Notes under the pieces: generated by a model | Told to the model about the DNA's origin: nothing | Databases searched by the model: none | What the model saw: the letters and a program-made list of their open reading frames with translations, nothing else | Program-made: the position numbers and the translations under genes | Shown: piece after piece, positions 1 to 8,596 of the stretch | How positions within the stretch are numbered: position 1 is the stretch's first letter | Layout of the letters: each line of letters opens with the position of its first letter | NCBI GenBank assembly: GCA_029259845.1 | Contig: JAJDEI010000003.1 | Coordinates: 1-62,590, forward strand | Direction: 5' to 3' | Source: Planctomycetaceae bacterium | GTDB taxonomy: Bacteria > Planctomycetota > Planctomycetia > Planctomycetales > Planctomycetaceae | Length of the DNA: 62,590 bases

Positions 1-179
1 AGGTTGGGTCGTGCGGCGTTTGGGGCCGACCGCCTCGATGCCCATGATCCGCAAGCAAGGGCTGCCGCCGACCGATCGGGAGGAGGAAGGTCGGCCTGCG
101 GTAGCTCAACGCTGCACCCGCTTGCGATTCACGCCCCGTTCACCTCGCCTGCCTGTCCACCATCCTCAAGGGGTTTTAA

Positions 180-620
180 AACCACCTCCTGCTGAACAGA
201 GAACGCGACCTGTTCTACATCACCAACGACTGCACTTCGACGCCAGCACCGATTGGATTTCCGTGCAACGATCGCTGTGAACAGCAAAACCTCATCGAAC
301 AATTGAAGGACGGACCACGTTCGTTAAGGGCGCCGGCCGACAACCGGTACTCGAACTGGGCATACCTGTTGATGTCGTCACTGGCGTGGACACCGAAGGC
401 GTGGCTGGCGCTGAGCCTTCCGGAAACGGGACGCGGGAAGGCAGCCCGACGCAAAGAAACACTTCGCTTGCCGAAGATGGGGTTTCGCACGTTCGGGAAC
501 GACCTGCTCCGCATTCCCTGTCAGATCGCAAGAACCGGCCGCCGACTCATTTTTCGGCTGCTGAACGGTAACAGCCGGCAGCCCGTATTCTGGCGACTGG
601 CCGACGTTTTGAAACGGTAA
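180..620 (+). pseudogene. IS1380-family transposase, C-terminal remnant
   Basis: The frame open from 180 to the stop at 620 encodes about 146 residues that match my memory of the C-terminal third of IS1380-type DDE transposases: LFYITND, then NDRCEQQNLIEQLKDG, NWAYLLMSSLAWTPKAW, ALSLPETGRG, RIPCQIARTGRRLIFRLL and a closing Q-x-V-F segment. No start codon precedes the conserved part in this frame, and a TAA at 177-179 interrupts it, so the N-terminal half with most of the catalytic residues is missing or frameshifted. Bases 1-179 may hold more of it in another frame, but I cannot recognise it. Bases 621-839 show no gene and are probably the decayed end of the same element. It is a dead insertion-sequence fragment rather than an active transposon. 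Confidence 0.85.
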
Positions 621-839
621 AGCCACACCGAAGCGTTGGTGAGCGGCCACGAGTTCTTCGGTTTATCGAAGTCAGGATACGGACGTCCTGGCACTTCGCC
701 GGCGCCTGCAGCCTGAACAACACAAACCTGAGACGAGCGAAAACCTGGAGATTGAACAGCGACCAACGGCCGGCTTCACGTCGCCGCTGCGCCCAACTCA
801 ACGTCGCCGTTAAATCACGGGGCCGCTTGTTCCGGGCCT

Positions 840-961
840 AGCAGTCTGTTGAAAATGTGTGCCACGGCTGTGCCAGCCGTGCCGAAGTTCGCGAACGGGC
901 TGGTTTCTCGCACTGCCGAGACGGCAGTGGCACGCGGAACAGAGTTCTTCAACAGACTGCT
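840..961. repeat. Small inverted-repeat element, copy 1
   Basis: The element is bounded by a perfect 14-base inverted repeat, AGCAGTCTGTTGAA at 840-853 and TTCAACAGACTGCT at 948-961. Inside are two hairpins, CACGGCTG/CAGCCGTG-like and CACTGCCG/CGGCAGTG. A diverged copy in the opposite orientation lies at 20536-20652. No protein is encoded. It looks like a miniature inverted-repeat element. Confidence 0.75.
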
Positions 962-1225
962 GTCGCGGCGTCTCGCTTAGCCTGGCTCCCTCCGGGGTGG
1001 TGAAGCTGCCTGGATTCCTTGCGTCTCAAGGAGGACTGAGCATGCGGCCATATTTGAAGGAGTTTCGTCGGGATGCCTTGGTGGCGTCGCCGGGAGACAG
1101 AGGGGACGCGGGCGGCACCTCAGTCGGATGAGCATGTTCTGCCGCCTTCGGGGCGCTTCGCCCAGTTTCCGATTGACGGTCTGGGACCGACGGGATAGAA
1201 CTCCCCGCCTTCCCCTCGCTCACCG
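962..1225. other. Gene-free spacer with possible transposase debris
   Basis: No convincing complete gene is present. A good ribosome-binding sequence, AAGGAGG at 1028-1034, precedes an ATG at 1042, but the frame closes after 29 codons (1042-1131). Its first residues, MRPYLKEFRRDALVA, resemble the start of small HTH-type transposase OrfA proteins, so this may be a truncated insertion-sequence fragment. That reading is weak. Confidence 0.35.
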
Positions 1226-2296
1226 ATGGTGCCCGGCCCTGTGCGATCGCGATGGTTGGTTTTGTTGATCTGCTGCGGCTCACCGGCGGCCCGTTCCGAT
1301 GATGCGCCGCCACCGCCGCGCCCGGTGTTGGCTCCGCAAGTCAAGCGACGATCGGCGGAGACCGTGTTCTCGGCGGATGACGCTCCGTACTTTCCGCGGG
1401 ATGGGCAACACGTTCCCGGTTCGGAGGTGTTGATCCCGGATGAGGCAGCCGAGCCGCCGTTGCCCCTGATCACCGATATTCTGGAAGTGATTAATCCTCC
1501 TCCGCCCCACTGGCTCGGTCCGCTGCTCGACGACAACTCATTGATCTACCGTGAGACCCGCAACGCAGCGTCGTTTCTTTCCTCGCGCGGCGGCTTTGGG
1601 CTCACGACGCTCAGTTTCGTCGGTGATGTCCACGCCGATGAAACCGGCCCGATCTGGCTGCGGCCAAAGTTCGGCTGGCACTTTCTGAACGGTCCGCTGC
1701 AGCCGGACCTTCCTCCTCAATCTTACGATCTTGCCCTGGAGGCCAATTTTTCGCGACAGATTGACTCCGTCTGGAGCCTGCACCTCCAGGTGACGCCGAC
1801 AATCGCCACCGACTTCGACAACAAGGGCAGCGACGCCTTCCGGTTGGTTGCCGGCGGGATGCTGGGAATGCAGCTCTCGCCGAATTGGAAATTCGTCGGC
1901 GGATTGACGTATCTTGACCGTCCCGACCTGCCGCTGTTGCCGATCGCCGGATTCCGTCTGTCGGCCGAGGATGTCATCCTCGACCTGTTGGTCCCGCGGC
2001 CGCGGTTCGCCTATCGCTATCGCGTGACGGACGAGCACGAAGAATCGTGGGCCTATGTCGCAGGCGAGATCGGTGGCGGATCGTGGGCCTTCGAACGTGA
2101 CAGCACGGGCCTGCACGATGTCGTCGGCTACCGCGACTTCCGCATCCTGATCGGCAGCGAATCCCGGTCCGCTCAGGGGCCCGGCCACCTCATCGAAGCG
2201 GGATACGTCTTCGGTCGCCGGCTCGAATTCGCCAACGGTCCCGGCGACTTCTCCCCCGGCAACTCGTGGATCATCCGCGTGGGTACGACCTACTGA
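1226..2296 (+). CDS. DUF6268-like outer-membrane beta-barrel protein
   Basis: A protein of 356 residues with a short positively charged N-terminus and hydrophobic stretch (RSRWLVLLICCG), consistent with a signal peptide, followed by a proline-rich linker to about residue 100. From about residue 110 to the end it alternates short polar and aromatic strands (for example LRPKFGWHFLNG, NWKFVGGLTYLDR, RFAYRYRV) and ends in IIRVGTTY, with a terminal aromatic residue as in many outer-membrane barrels. The pattern fits the uncharacterised DUF6268 family that is frequent in planctomycetes. Function is unknown; an outer-membrane location is inferred. It stands alone, upstream of the DUF5131/TcmP pair. 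Confidence 0.6.
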   Translation: MVPGPVRSRWLVLLICCGSPAARSDDAPPPPRPVLAPQVKRRSAETVFSADDAPYFPRDGQHVPGSEVLIPDEAAEPPLPLITDILEVINPPPPHWLGPLLDDNSLIYRETRNAASFLSSRGGFGLTTLSFVGDVHADETGPIWLRPKFGWHFLNGPLQPDLPPQSYDLALEANFSRQIDSVWSLHLQVTPTIATDFDNKGSDAFRLVAGGMLGMQLSPNWKFVGGLTYLDRPDLPLLPIAGFRLSAEDVILDLLVPRPRFAYRYRVTDEHEESWAYVAGEIGGGSWAFERDSTGLHDVVGYRDFRILIGSESRSAQGPGHLIEAGYVFGRRLEFANGPGDFSPGNSWIIRVGTTY

Positions 2297-2422
2297 GGTG
2301 CGGCGACTGTGGCCCGGGAGAGGCAGCGCAGCAAGGTAATACAATTTCGGGTACAGTCCTGACGATGCGTTGACGTGCAGTGTCCTTATGTATACACTTT
2401 GCATGTACAGGGAGCGTTAGCC

Positions 2423-3187
2423 ATGGCTCAAGGATCATCCATCGAGTGGACGGAATCCACATGGAACCCGGTGACAGGATGCACGAAGATCAGCCCCGGC
2501 TGCAAGCATTGCTACGCCGAGCGGATGGCGAAACGGCTGCAGGCGATGGGACAGCCCCGCTATCGCAACGGCTTCGATGTGACGATGCAGGACGATCTGA
2601 TTGACCTGCCCCTGCGGTGGAAGAAGCCGCGCGTCATCTTTGTCAACTCGATGAGCGACCTGTTCCACGCCGACGTGCCGGATGGGTTCATCGCGCGTTG
2701 CTTCGACACGATGCAGCGCGCCTCGCAGCACACGTTTCAAGTGCTGACCAAACGCCCCGAACGAGTCGTCGAAATGGCCAGCGATCTTCCCTGGCCGTCC
2801 AACGTCTGGATGGGAACCAGCATCGAGAGCCGCGACTACGTCTGGCGTTCCCGCGAACTGTCGAAGGTGCCGGCAGCCATCCGTTTCCTCTCCGTCGAAC
2901 CACTCCTCGGTCCGATCCCCCGGCTCCCTTTGAACCGGATCGATTGGGTCATCGTCGGGGGCGAATCCGGTCCTGGCGCCCGCCCGATGATGGAGGAATG
3001 GGTACTGCAAATCCGGAATCGCTGCCTGCGACATCGAATCCCGTTCTTCTTCAAGCAATGGGGGGGCGTGAACAAGAAGCGGGCCGGACGCGAACTGGGA
3101 GGTCGAATTTGGGATGAAATGCCACAATTGCCGAGGATAAATCGTGGGCAAACGCAAGAGCAGGGACCGCTGGCCAGAGCTGGTTGA
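2423..3187 (+). CDS. DUF5131 (phage Gp37/Gp68-type) three-cysteine protein
   Basis: A 254-residue protein starting at the ATG at 2423; the frame is open 48 bases further upstream, but the family-typical N-terminus [14 protein letters not shown] begins just after this ATG. It carries the three-cysteine motif [11 protein letters not shown] (C20, C27, C30; spacing C-x6-C-x2-C), which resembles a radical-SAM/SPL-type iron-sulfur site. Later family blocks are visible: [53 protein letters not shown] and PFFFKQWGG. Members are often called phage Gp37/Gp68 proteins and occur in phages and accessory regions beside TcmP, as here. The last 44 bases overlap the TcmP gene, implying translational coupling. 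The biochemical role is not known to me. Confidence 0.85.
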   Translation: MAQGSSIEWTESTWNPVTGCTKISPGCKHCYAERMAKRLQAMGQPRYRNGFDVTMQDDLIDLPLRWKKPRVIFVNSMSDLFHADVPDGFIARCFDTMQRASQHTFQVLTKRPERVVEMASDLPWPSNVWMGTSIESRDYVWRSRELSKVPAAIRFLSVEPLLGPIPRLPLNRIDWVIVGGESGPGARPMMEEWVLQIRNRCLRHRIPFFFKQWGGVNKKRAGRELGGRIWDEMPQLPRINRGQTQEQGPLARAG

Positions 3188-4019
3188 ACGGGTCAGCGAA
3201 GATGATGGCATGGATGTGCGAGACGTCGGCCAATGGTCCGAGGACAAGCTTTTTGTTTGGAACCGGTACATTGAGATCACCACGAGATCAATGTTTGGCA
3301 AACGTCAGTGGTCGGGCGGTCTCATTTACATTGACCTGTTCTCCGGGCCTGGAGTTTGTCGGATCAAAGGCAGCAACAAGCGAATCCCCGGTTCACCATT
3401 GCTCGCAGCGAACTCACCGAAACCGTTTCGAAAGCTCATCCTGTGCGAAAAGGATCCGAAGACGGCGTCAGCCTGCGAGCAGAGGCTGAGGAATCTAGGA
3501 ACGGCACCACCATTCGAGTTCTTTGTCGGAGACTGCAACGAGAGAATTGGCGAAGTTGTCACGTCCATCCCCAATCGTGCATTGTCGTTAGCTCTTGTTG
3601 ACCCAACCGGGCTCCATGCTCATCTCAACACCATCTGCAAGCTTTCGGATTGTGGACAGGTTGACCTCTTGGTCTTGTTCCCCGATGCGATCGACGCCGT
3701 TCGAAACGCTGAGAAATACTACTTGCCGAACGAAGAATCGAAGTTGGACCTTGTCTTTGGCCGCCACAGCGGCTGGAGAGACGAGTGGGGCAGTCTTCCG
3801 AATCATGAGCCCGCCACAATTCGGCAATGGTTCTACAAATTCTATTGCAAGTGTTTGCGTGAGCAGGCGGGGTATTCAGAGTTTGGCGAGAAGGTGATTC
3901 GAGGTCCGAACGGCCCCCTCTATCGCTTGGTGTTCGCGTCGAAACACCCGCTCGGACTCAGCTTCTGGGAGAAGGTGAAGCTCAAGGAAGCCAGTGGCCA
4001 GCGGCGTTTCCCGTTCTGA
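3144..4019 (+). CDS. tcmP: Three-Cys-motif partner protein TcmP
   Basis: A 291-residue protein starting at GTG 3144, preceded by a GAGG-like ribosome-binding sequence near 3132. It resembles the partner family named for its co-occurrence with three-cysteine (DUF5131) proteins. It has methyltransferase-like blocks: [12 protein letters not shown] at about residues 59-70 (motif I-like), a conserved acidic LILCEKD at 98-104, FFVGDCNE at 126-133 and [10 protein letters not shown] at 149-158, where DPTG occupies the place of a DPPF/DPPG-type catalytic motif. This suggests a Rossmann fold, but catalysis is unproven. It overlaps the upstream gene by 44 bases, so the two probably act together. Downstream lies a short hairpin and then convergent catabolic genes. 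Confidence 0.85.
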   Translation: MGKRKSRDRWPELVERVSEDDGMDVRDVGQWSEDKLFVWNRYIEITTRSMFGKRQWSGGLIYIDLFSGPGVCRIKGSNKRIPGSPLLAANSPKPFRKLILCEKDPKTASACEQRLRNLGTAPPFEFFVGDCNERIGEVVTSIPNRALSLALVDPTGLHAHLNTICKLSDCGQVDLLVLFPDAIDAVRNAEKYYLPNEESKLDLVFGRHSGWRDEWGSLPNHEPATIRQWFYKFYCKCLREQAGYSEFGEKVIRGPNGPLYRLVFASKHPLGLSFWEKVKLKEASGQRRFPF

Positions 4020-4043
4020 ATCTAAAGCAACCTACTCCGCTGT

Positions 4044-4065
4044 GGCGTGGTCTTACGACCACGCC
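4044..4065. terminator. Hairpin between convergent genes
   Basis: A perfect 9-base stem GGCGTGGTC / GACCACGCC with a 4-base loop lies between the end of tcmP (plus strand) and the end of an acyl-CoA dehydrogenase gene (minus strand). There is no clear T run, so it may be a bidirectional barrier or one of the dispersed palindromic repeats of this genome. Confidence 0.45.
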
Positions 4066-4072
4066 CGTCCCG

Positions 4073-5197
4073 TCACGCGGCGTCGATCGTCAGTCTGGCG
4101 ATTTGTTCGCGGTGGTAGGTGGCGTCGCCGAAGAGGAATTCGTTGGCTTTGTTGCGCTTGTAGTACAGATGCAGGCCGTGCTCCCAGGTGAAGCCGATGC
4201 CGCCGTGCGCCTGGACGGCTGTTCCGCCGACAAACCGTGCGGCATCTGAGCAGTACGACTTGGCGATCGACACGGCACGCTCAGCGTCCTCGGTGCCCTC
4301 GGTGAGGGCCCAGGCGGCGTAGTACGCAGCCGCGCGGCTGCTCTCGGTCTGCAGGAACATGTCCGCACACTTGAGTTGGATCGCCTGAAAGGAGCCGATC
4401 AACTGATCGAACTGTTTGCGGGTCTTGGCGTACTCCACGGTCGTGTCGAGCATCCACTGACTGCTGCCGACCATCTCGGCACAAACGACCACGATGCCCA
4501 CCTGCCGGCTCCGCTTGAGGGCCGATTCGGCCTCGGCTCCCTGGGCGAGGATATTGGCGGCGGGCACGGTCGCATCGGCGAAGGTCACCTGAGCCAGCTT
4601 GCGGGTCGAATCGATTCCGGGCGTTGCCTCGACCGTCACGCCATCGCTGGACGGGTCGGCCAGCACCAGGCACAGCCCCTGCTCTCCGCGCGCCGCGACG
4701 ATCATGAGGTCCGCGACGCCGGCGTCGGTCACCAGATGTTTTTTCCCGTTGAGCGTCACCTGGCTGCCGGAAACGGTGGCGGTGACCTGCGGCTGCGAGA
4801 GGCACCAACCGGCGCCTTCTTCGAGGAAAGCCACGGTTCCTTTGCCGGCCCCTTCGATCAGTTGGGGCAAATGCTTCTCGGCCAGTGCGGAACTGCCGGA
4901 CAGGGACAGCAGGGTTGCCGCCCATGTGGTCGACAGAAACGGTCCGGGCACACAGGCGCGGCCCAATTCTTCGGCCACCACGGCTAGCTCGACCAGTCCC
5001 AGTCCGAGACCGTCGTACTCCTCAGCAAGGTGCAGGCCGATCCACCCCTGGTCGGCGATGCCCTGCCACAGCACGTCGTCAATTGCCGTGTCGGTTTCCA
5101 TCAGCTCGCGAACACGTTCCGCAGGGCATTCCCGCTGACAGAAGTCGCGGACCGACTGTTGCAGCAGTTTTTGCGGCTTGGAGAGATCGAAATCCAT
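4073..5197 (-). CDS. Acyl-CoA dehydrogenase family protein (374 aa)
   Basis: A flavoprotein of the acyl-CoA dehydrogenase superfamily, expected to oxidise an acyl-CoA to the enoyl-CoA and pass electrons to ETF. The N-terminal helical domain begins MDFDLSKPQKLLQQSVRDF; the middle beta domain includes GWCLSQPQVTATV and NGKKHLV; the C-terminal helical domain has YAKTRKQFDQLIGSFQAIQ, AVQAHGGIGFTWEHGLHLYY and a final ATYHRE. The EHGLHLYYKR segment is typical of FadE-like bacterial members. It is the last gene of a minus-strand run, 59 bases after another, different acyl-CoA dehydrogenase, and could form a heteromer with it. The substrate cannot be read from the sequence. Confidence 0.9.
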   Translation of the reverse strand: MDFDLSKPQKLLQQSVRDFCQRECPAERVRELMETDTAIDDVLWQGIADQGWIGLHLAEEYDGLGLGLVELAVVAEELGRACVPGPFLSTTWAATLLSLSGSSALAEKHLPQLIEGAGKGTVAFLEEGAGWCLSQPQVTATVSGSQVTLNGKKHLVTDAGVADLMIVAARGEQGLCLVLADPSSDGVTVEATPGIDSTRKLAQVTFADATVPAANILAQGAEAESALKRSRQVGIVVVCAEMVGSSQWMLDTTVEYAKTRKQFDQLIGSFQAIQLKCADMFLQTESSRAAAYYAAWALTEGTEDAERAVSIAKSYCSDAARFVGGTAVQAHGGIGFTWEHGLHLYYKRNKANEFLFGDATYHREQIARLTIDAA

Positions 5198-5256
5198 GAG
5201 GATGTCCTTGCTGGTGAGCTTTCAATGATTCGGAAGACTTTGGCGACGGACGCGCT

Positions 5257-6432
5257 TCAATAACTTTTGGGCAAACCGAGCACGCGCTCGGCGATGATGA
5301 GCCTCTGGATTTCGCTGGTCCCGCCTTCGATCGTGCTGCCCCGCGACCGCAGGTAACGGTAGATGCAGTTGCCGTTGTCGAAGCCGGCCAACTGGCTGAC
5401 GTCGCCCAGCACCTCCATCGCCGTCTGGGCGATCCGTTGGTACATCTCGCTCCAGTAAATCTTGAGCATCGACCCCTCAGGACCGGGGGTTTGGTTTTTC
5501 GTCAGGCCGCTGAGCGCCCGGTCCACATTGAGCCGGTAGACCTCCAGTTCGGCGATCGCCTGGGCGATCTTCTGCCGGTTGACCGGGTCCTCGGAGAGCG
5601 GCTTGCCGTTTTTCGTGAGGGTGCGGGCCTGTTCGATGAGCCCTTTGACCGCCTGGTCGATGAACACAAACATGCTCGAGCCCAAATTGGCCCGCTCATT
5701 CATCAGGATGGTGATCGCCACCCGCCAGCCGTTGTTGGTTTCGCCCAACTGATTGGCAACTGGCACTCGCACATCGGTGAAAAAAAGTTCGTTGAAGCCG
5801 GAGTCGCCCGACATCTGCCGCAGCGGACGGAGCGAAACGCCCGGGCTTTTCATGTCGACCAACAGCGTTGTGATGCCCTTGTGCTTGGGGGCCTCGAAGT
5901 CGGTGCGGACCAACAGCAGGCACCAGTCGGAAAACTGGGCGAAACTGGTCCAGATTTTCTGGCCGTTGACGACCCAGTCGTCCCCGTCCCGGACCGCCTT
6001 CGTCCCCAGTGCGGCGACGTCACTGCCCGCGTTCGGTTCCGAGAAGCCCTGGCACCAGACATCCTCGCCGGAAAGAATTCGCGGCAGGAACCGGGCCTTC
6101 TGCTCGTCGGTGCCCGCCACCATGATGGTCGGCCCCACCAATCCTTCGCCGATCACGCCCAATTGCTCCGGTGCGTGCGTGCGGATCAGTTCGGCCAACA
6201 GGATCGACTGCTGAATGGGTGTCGCATCGCGTCCGCCGTAGGCCTTCGGCCAGGAGACGCCCGCCCAGCCCCCTTCAAACAGTTTACGTTGCCAGTCGCG
6301 GAGATACTGCGCGTACTCCGGCGTCTGCTCGGTGCCAAGCGTGGCAGGCCACGGCTCCGGCACATTCTCTTTGAGCCAGGCACGCAGGTCGTCGCGAAAC
6401 GCTTTTTCGTCAGCGGTGAGATTCAGGTCCAT
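5257..6432 (-). CDS. Acyl-CoA dehydrogenase family protein (391 aa)
   Basis: A second acyl-CoA dehydrogenase with the order MDLNLTADEKAFRDDLRAW (N-terminal domain), WCQGFSEPNAGSDVAAL and VNGQKIWTSFAQFSDW (middle FAD/substrate region), and the C-terminal SRGSTIEGGTSEIQRLIIAE motif, followed by RVLGLPKSY. These are standard family signatures; the form EGGTSEIQ resembles FadE6/17/26-like members. It starts at ATG 6432 and lies between etfD (79-base gap upstream) and a shorter acyl-CoA dehydrogenase (59-base gap downstream), so it belongs to the same catabolic transcription unit. The substrate is unknown; acyl side chains of bulky or branched compounds are one possibility, by analogy with actinobacterial paired FadE proteins. 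Confidence 0.92.
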   Translation of the reverse strand: MDLNLTADEKAFRDDLRAWLKENVPEPWPATLGTEQTPEYAQYLRDWQRKLFEGGWAGVSWPKAYGGRDATPIQQSILLAELIRTHAPEQLGVIGEGLVGPTIMVAGTDEQKARFLPRILSGEDVWCQGFSEPNAGSDVAALGTKAVRDGDDWVVNGQKIWTSFAQFSDWCLLLVRTDFEAPKHKGITTLLVDMKSPGVSLRPLRQMSGDSGFNELFFTDVRVPVANQLGETNNGWRVAITILMNERANLGSSMFVFIDQAVKGLIEQARTLTKNGKPLSEDPVNRQKIAQAIAELEVYRLNVDRALSGLTKNQTPGPEGSMLKIYWSEMYQRIAQTAMEVLGDVSQLAGFDNGNCIYRYLRSRGSTIEGGTSEIQRLIIAERVLGLPKSY

Positions 6433-6455
6433 GTGTGATTCCCGATTGTTGTTCG

Positions 6456-6527
6456 CTATTGGCAGTTGGCTCTTGGCTAATCGCTGTTGGCTGTTGGCTG
6501 TTCACTACCAACTACCCACTATCCACT
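6456..6527. repeat. Degenerate TTGGC(T)/CCACT low-complexity tract
   Basis: The tract is built from repeated near-copies of TTGGCTGT and then ACTACCCACTATCCACT. It fills the spacer between two genes and reaches into the 3' end of the etfD-like gene, whose stop codon (6512-6514) lies within it. No function is assigned. Confidence 0.5.
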
Positions 6528-8596
6528 CCTCCGGATACAGATTCCCAGATGATTTCGGCGATATCTTTGACGGCCATCTCGCGGTCGCCTTTGACGGCGT
6601 TGATGCCGTCTTCCAGCATGGTCGTGCAGAAGGGACAGCCGACGGCAACGGTTTCTGCATCGGTTGCCAGTGCCTGACGGGCCCGCTCCTGATTGACCCG
6701 CTGGTCCGGCGCTTCGTCGACGAAGCTCATCCCGCCGCCGCCGCCGCAACAGAAGCTCTGCTGCCCATGTTGGGCCATCTCAATTAACGGAGCACGCGCC
6801 GATCGCTGCAACAGCTCGCGCGGCGGTTCGGTGATGCCGTTGTGACGACCGAGGTAACAGGGGTCGTGAAAGGTGATCTTCTCGGTTGCCTCCGCATTGA
6901 TTGTCAGCCGCCCCTCGCCGATGAGCTTTGCCAGGAACGTGGTGTGATGCATGACCTCGAATTCGCCCCCCAGCCGGGGGTATTCGTTGCGGAAGGTGTT
7001 GAAGCAGTGGGGGCACGACGTGACGACCGTCCGGATGTTATTCGTCCGGAAGGTCTCGATATTCTGCTGGGCCAGCGTCTCGAACAGAAATTCGTTGCCA
7101 ATGCGGCGAGCCGGGTCGCCTGTACAGGTCTCCTCCCGACCAAGGATGGCGTATTTGACGCCCGCTTTCGAGAGCAGTTGCGCCAGCGCCTGGGTCGACT
7201 TCTGGTTCCGCTCGACCAGCGCCCCGCCACACCCGGCCCACAGCAGGACTTCCGGGTCCTGCACGTCCCCAATCGTCGGAACGTCGAATCCCTGTGTGTG
7301 AAGCGCCTGTGCCCAGTCCACCCGTGAGAATTGCGTCCCCTTGAATGGATGCCCGCGCTCTTCCAGCGAACCGACCGCGTCCTGCAGCGTCTGCGGGAAT
7401 TTGGCGTTCTCCATCACCTCGAACCGCCGCAGGTCGATGATCTTTGGCAACTGCTCGATCGACACCGGACAGGCTTCGACACAGGCCGCGCAGCTCGTGC
7501 ATTGCCAAAGCGCTTCCGGCGACAGGGCGGCTGTGCTGCCGATGACCGGGAACGCCGGCTCATAATCGTCATCGGCATCGGCAGGGCCGCTCACGGAGGC
7601 GAGGTCGCTGCGGTCGAGCAGATGCTGCATATCGAGAATGAGGTCGCGGGGGGAGAGCTGCTTGCCGACGGTGTTCGCCGGACAGACGCTCGTGCAACGG
7701 CCGCATTCCGTGCACGCATCGAGGTCCAGCAGGTCCTTCCACGTGAACTGTTCGAGGCTGTTGATGCCGAACGACGGGGCGTTGTCGAAGTCGATCGTTT
7801 TGAGCGTGCCGCCGCCCGCGTCCAGATTGGCCGTGTAAATGTTGAGCGGGGCGGTCAGCACGTGCAGCAACTTCGTGTACGGAGCCCATGCGATCAGTCC
7901 GAACACGATCAGCAGGTGAAACCACCACGTGAACAGATGGGCCGACTTCAGCGTTTCCACATTCGCCACGGCGAGAGACCCGGCAGCGACGATTGACCCC
8001 ACCGGCGACCAACGGCCCCAGGGGTCGTTCGTCGCCGCAATCCGCCAACCTTCGAGCAGAAAACCGGTGCCGAGGATCACGAACAATAGCACCAGTAGGC
8101 CGGTCGACTCTCGGGTGGGGACGAGCTTCTTAGGCCGCACGATCCAGCGCCGCACCGCCAGCATGGCGACTCCCACCATCGCCAGCAATCCGAGACAGTC
8201 GACGAACAGCGACTGAAAGTACAGATAGAACCGCCCCTGCATGACCGGCAGGCCCAGGTCGTGGTGGATCAGCACGACGGTGGTCGCGATGGTCAGCGTA
8301 ATCATGCCCCAGAAAAGCAGGAAGTGATACGCGCCGGCAAACCGGTCCCGCAGCGTCGCCTGTTGCAGCAACACATGACGGACGACCCGTTTGATTCGTT
8401 CGCCGGGGCGGTCGAAGCGCTGAACCGGGCGGCCCGCCCGCCACTTTTTCACCTGACGGTACACGCCCCTGCCGAAGATGAGCATTGTCGGCACCAGCAG
8501 CGCGTACATTACCCACGCATGGCTGATATTCCACAGCACCTGGCGAGTCGCGTCGGCCGCGTTTCCAGCGGCGTTGTTGGCAGCAGCAAGGATCAT
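6512..8596 (-). CDS. etfD: EtfD-like membrane ETF:quinone oxidoreductase (Fe-S, HdrC/HdrB-type)
   Basis: A 694-residue protein starting at ATG 8596, which overlaps the etfA stop as ATGA; the open frame extends further upstream only as an artefact inside etfA. Residues about 25-240 carry five probable membrane helices like a heme-b NarI/HdrE-type domain. Two ferredoxin-type clusters follow (C295, C298, C301, C305 and C366, C369, C372, C376). CCG-type cysteine domains come next (C456; C491; C528/C531; C580; C616-C617 before a run of glycines; C654/C657). This architecture matches the mycobacterial ETF:menaquinone oxidoreductase EtfD and related heterodisulfide-reductase-like proteins. It should take electrons from the EtfBA encoded just upstream and deliver them to the quinone pool, in place of the classical ETF-QO flavoprotein. 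Confidence 0.85.
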   Translation of the reverse strand: MILAAANNAAGNAADATRQVLWNISHAWVMYALLVPTMLIFGRGVYRQVKKWRAGRPVQRFDRPGERIKRVVRHVLLQQATLRDRFAGAYHFLLFWGMITLTIATTVVLIHHDLGLPVMQGRFYLYFQSLFVDCLGLLAMVGVAMLAVRRWIVRPKKLVPTRESTGLLVLLFVILGTGFLLEGWRIAATNDPWGRWSPVGSIVAAGSLAVANVETLKSAHLFTWWFHLLIVFGLIAWAPYTKLLHVLTAPLNIYTANLDAGGGTLKTIDFDNAPSFGINSLEQFTWKDLLDLDACTECGRCTSVCPANTVGKQLSPRDLILDMQHLLDRSDLASVSGPADADDDYEPAFPVIGSTAALSPEALWQCTSCAACVEACPVSIEQLPKIIDLRRFEVMENAKFPQTLQDAVGSLEERGHPFKGTQFSRVDWAQALHTQGFDVPTIGDVQDPEVLLWAGCGGALVERNQKSTQALAQLLSKAGVKYAILGREETCTGDPARRIGNEFLFETLAQQNIETFRTNNIRTVVTSCPHCFNTFRNEYPRLGGEFEVMHHTTFLAKLIGEGRLTINAEATEKITFHDPCYLGRHNGITEPPRELLQRSARAPLIEMAQHGQQSFCCGGGGGMSFVDEAPDQRVNQERARQALATDAETVAVGCPFCTTMLEDGINAVKGDREMAVKDIAEIIWESVSGGVDSG

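Noticed and set aside
5437..6438. A 333-codon frame antisense to an acyl-CoA dehydrogenase
   Set aside because: No domain is recognisable, and the reverse-strand gene is unambiguous.
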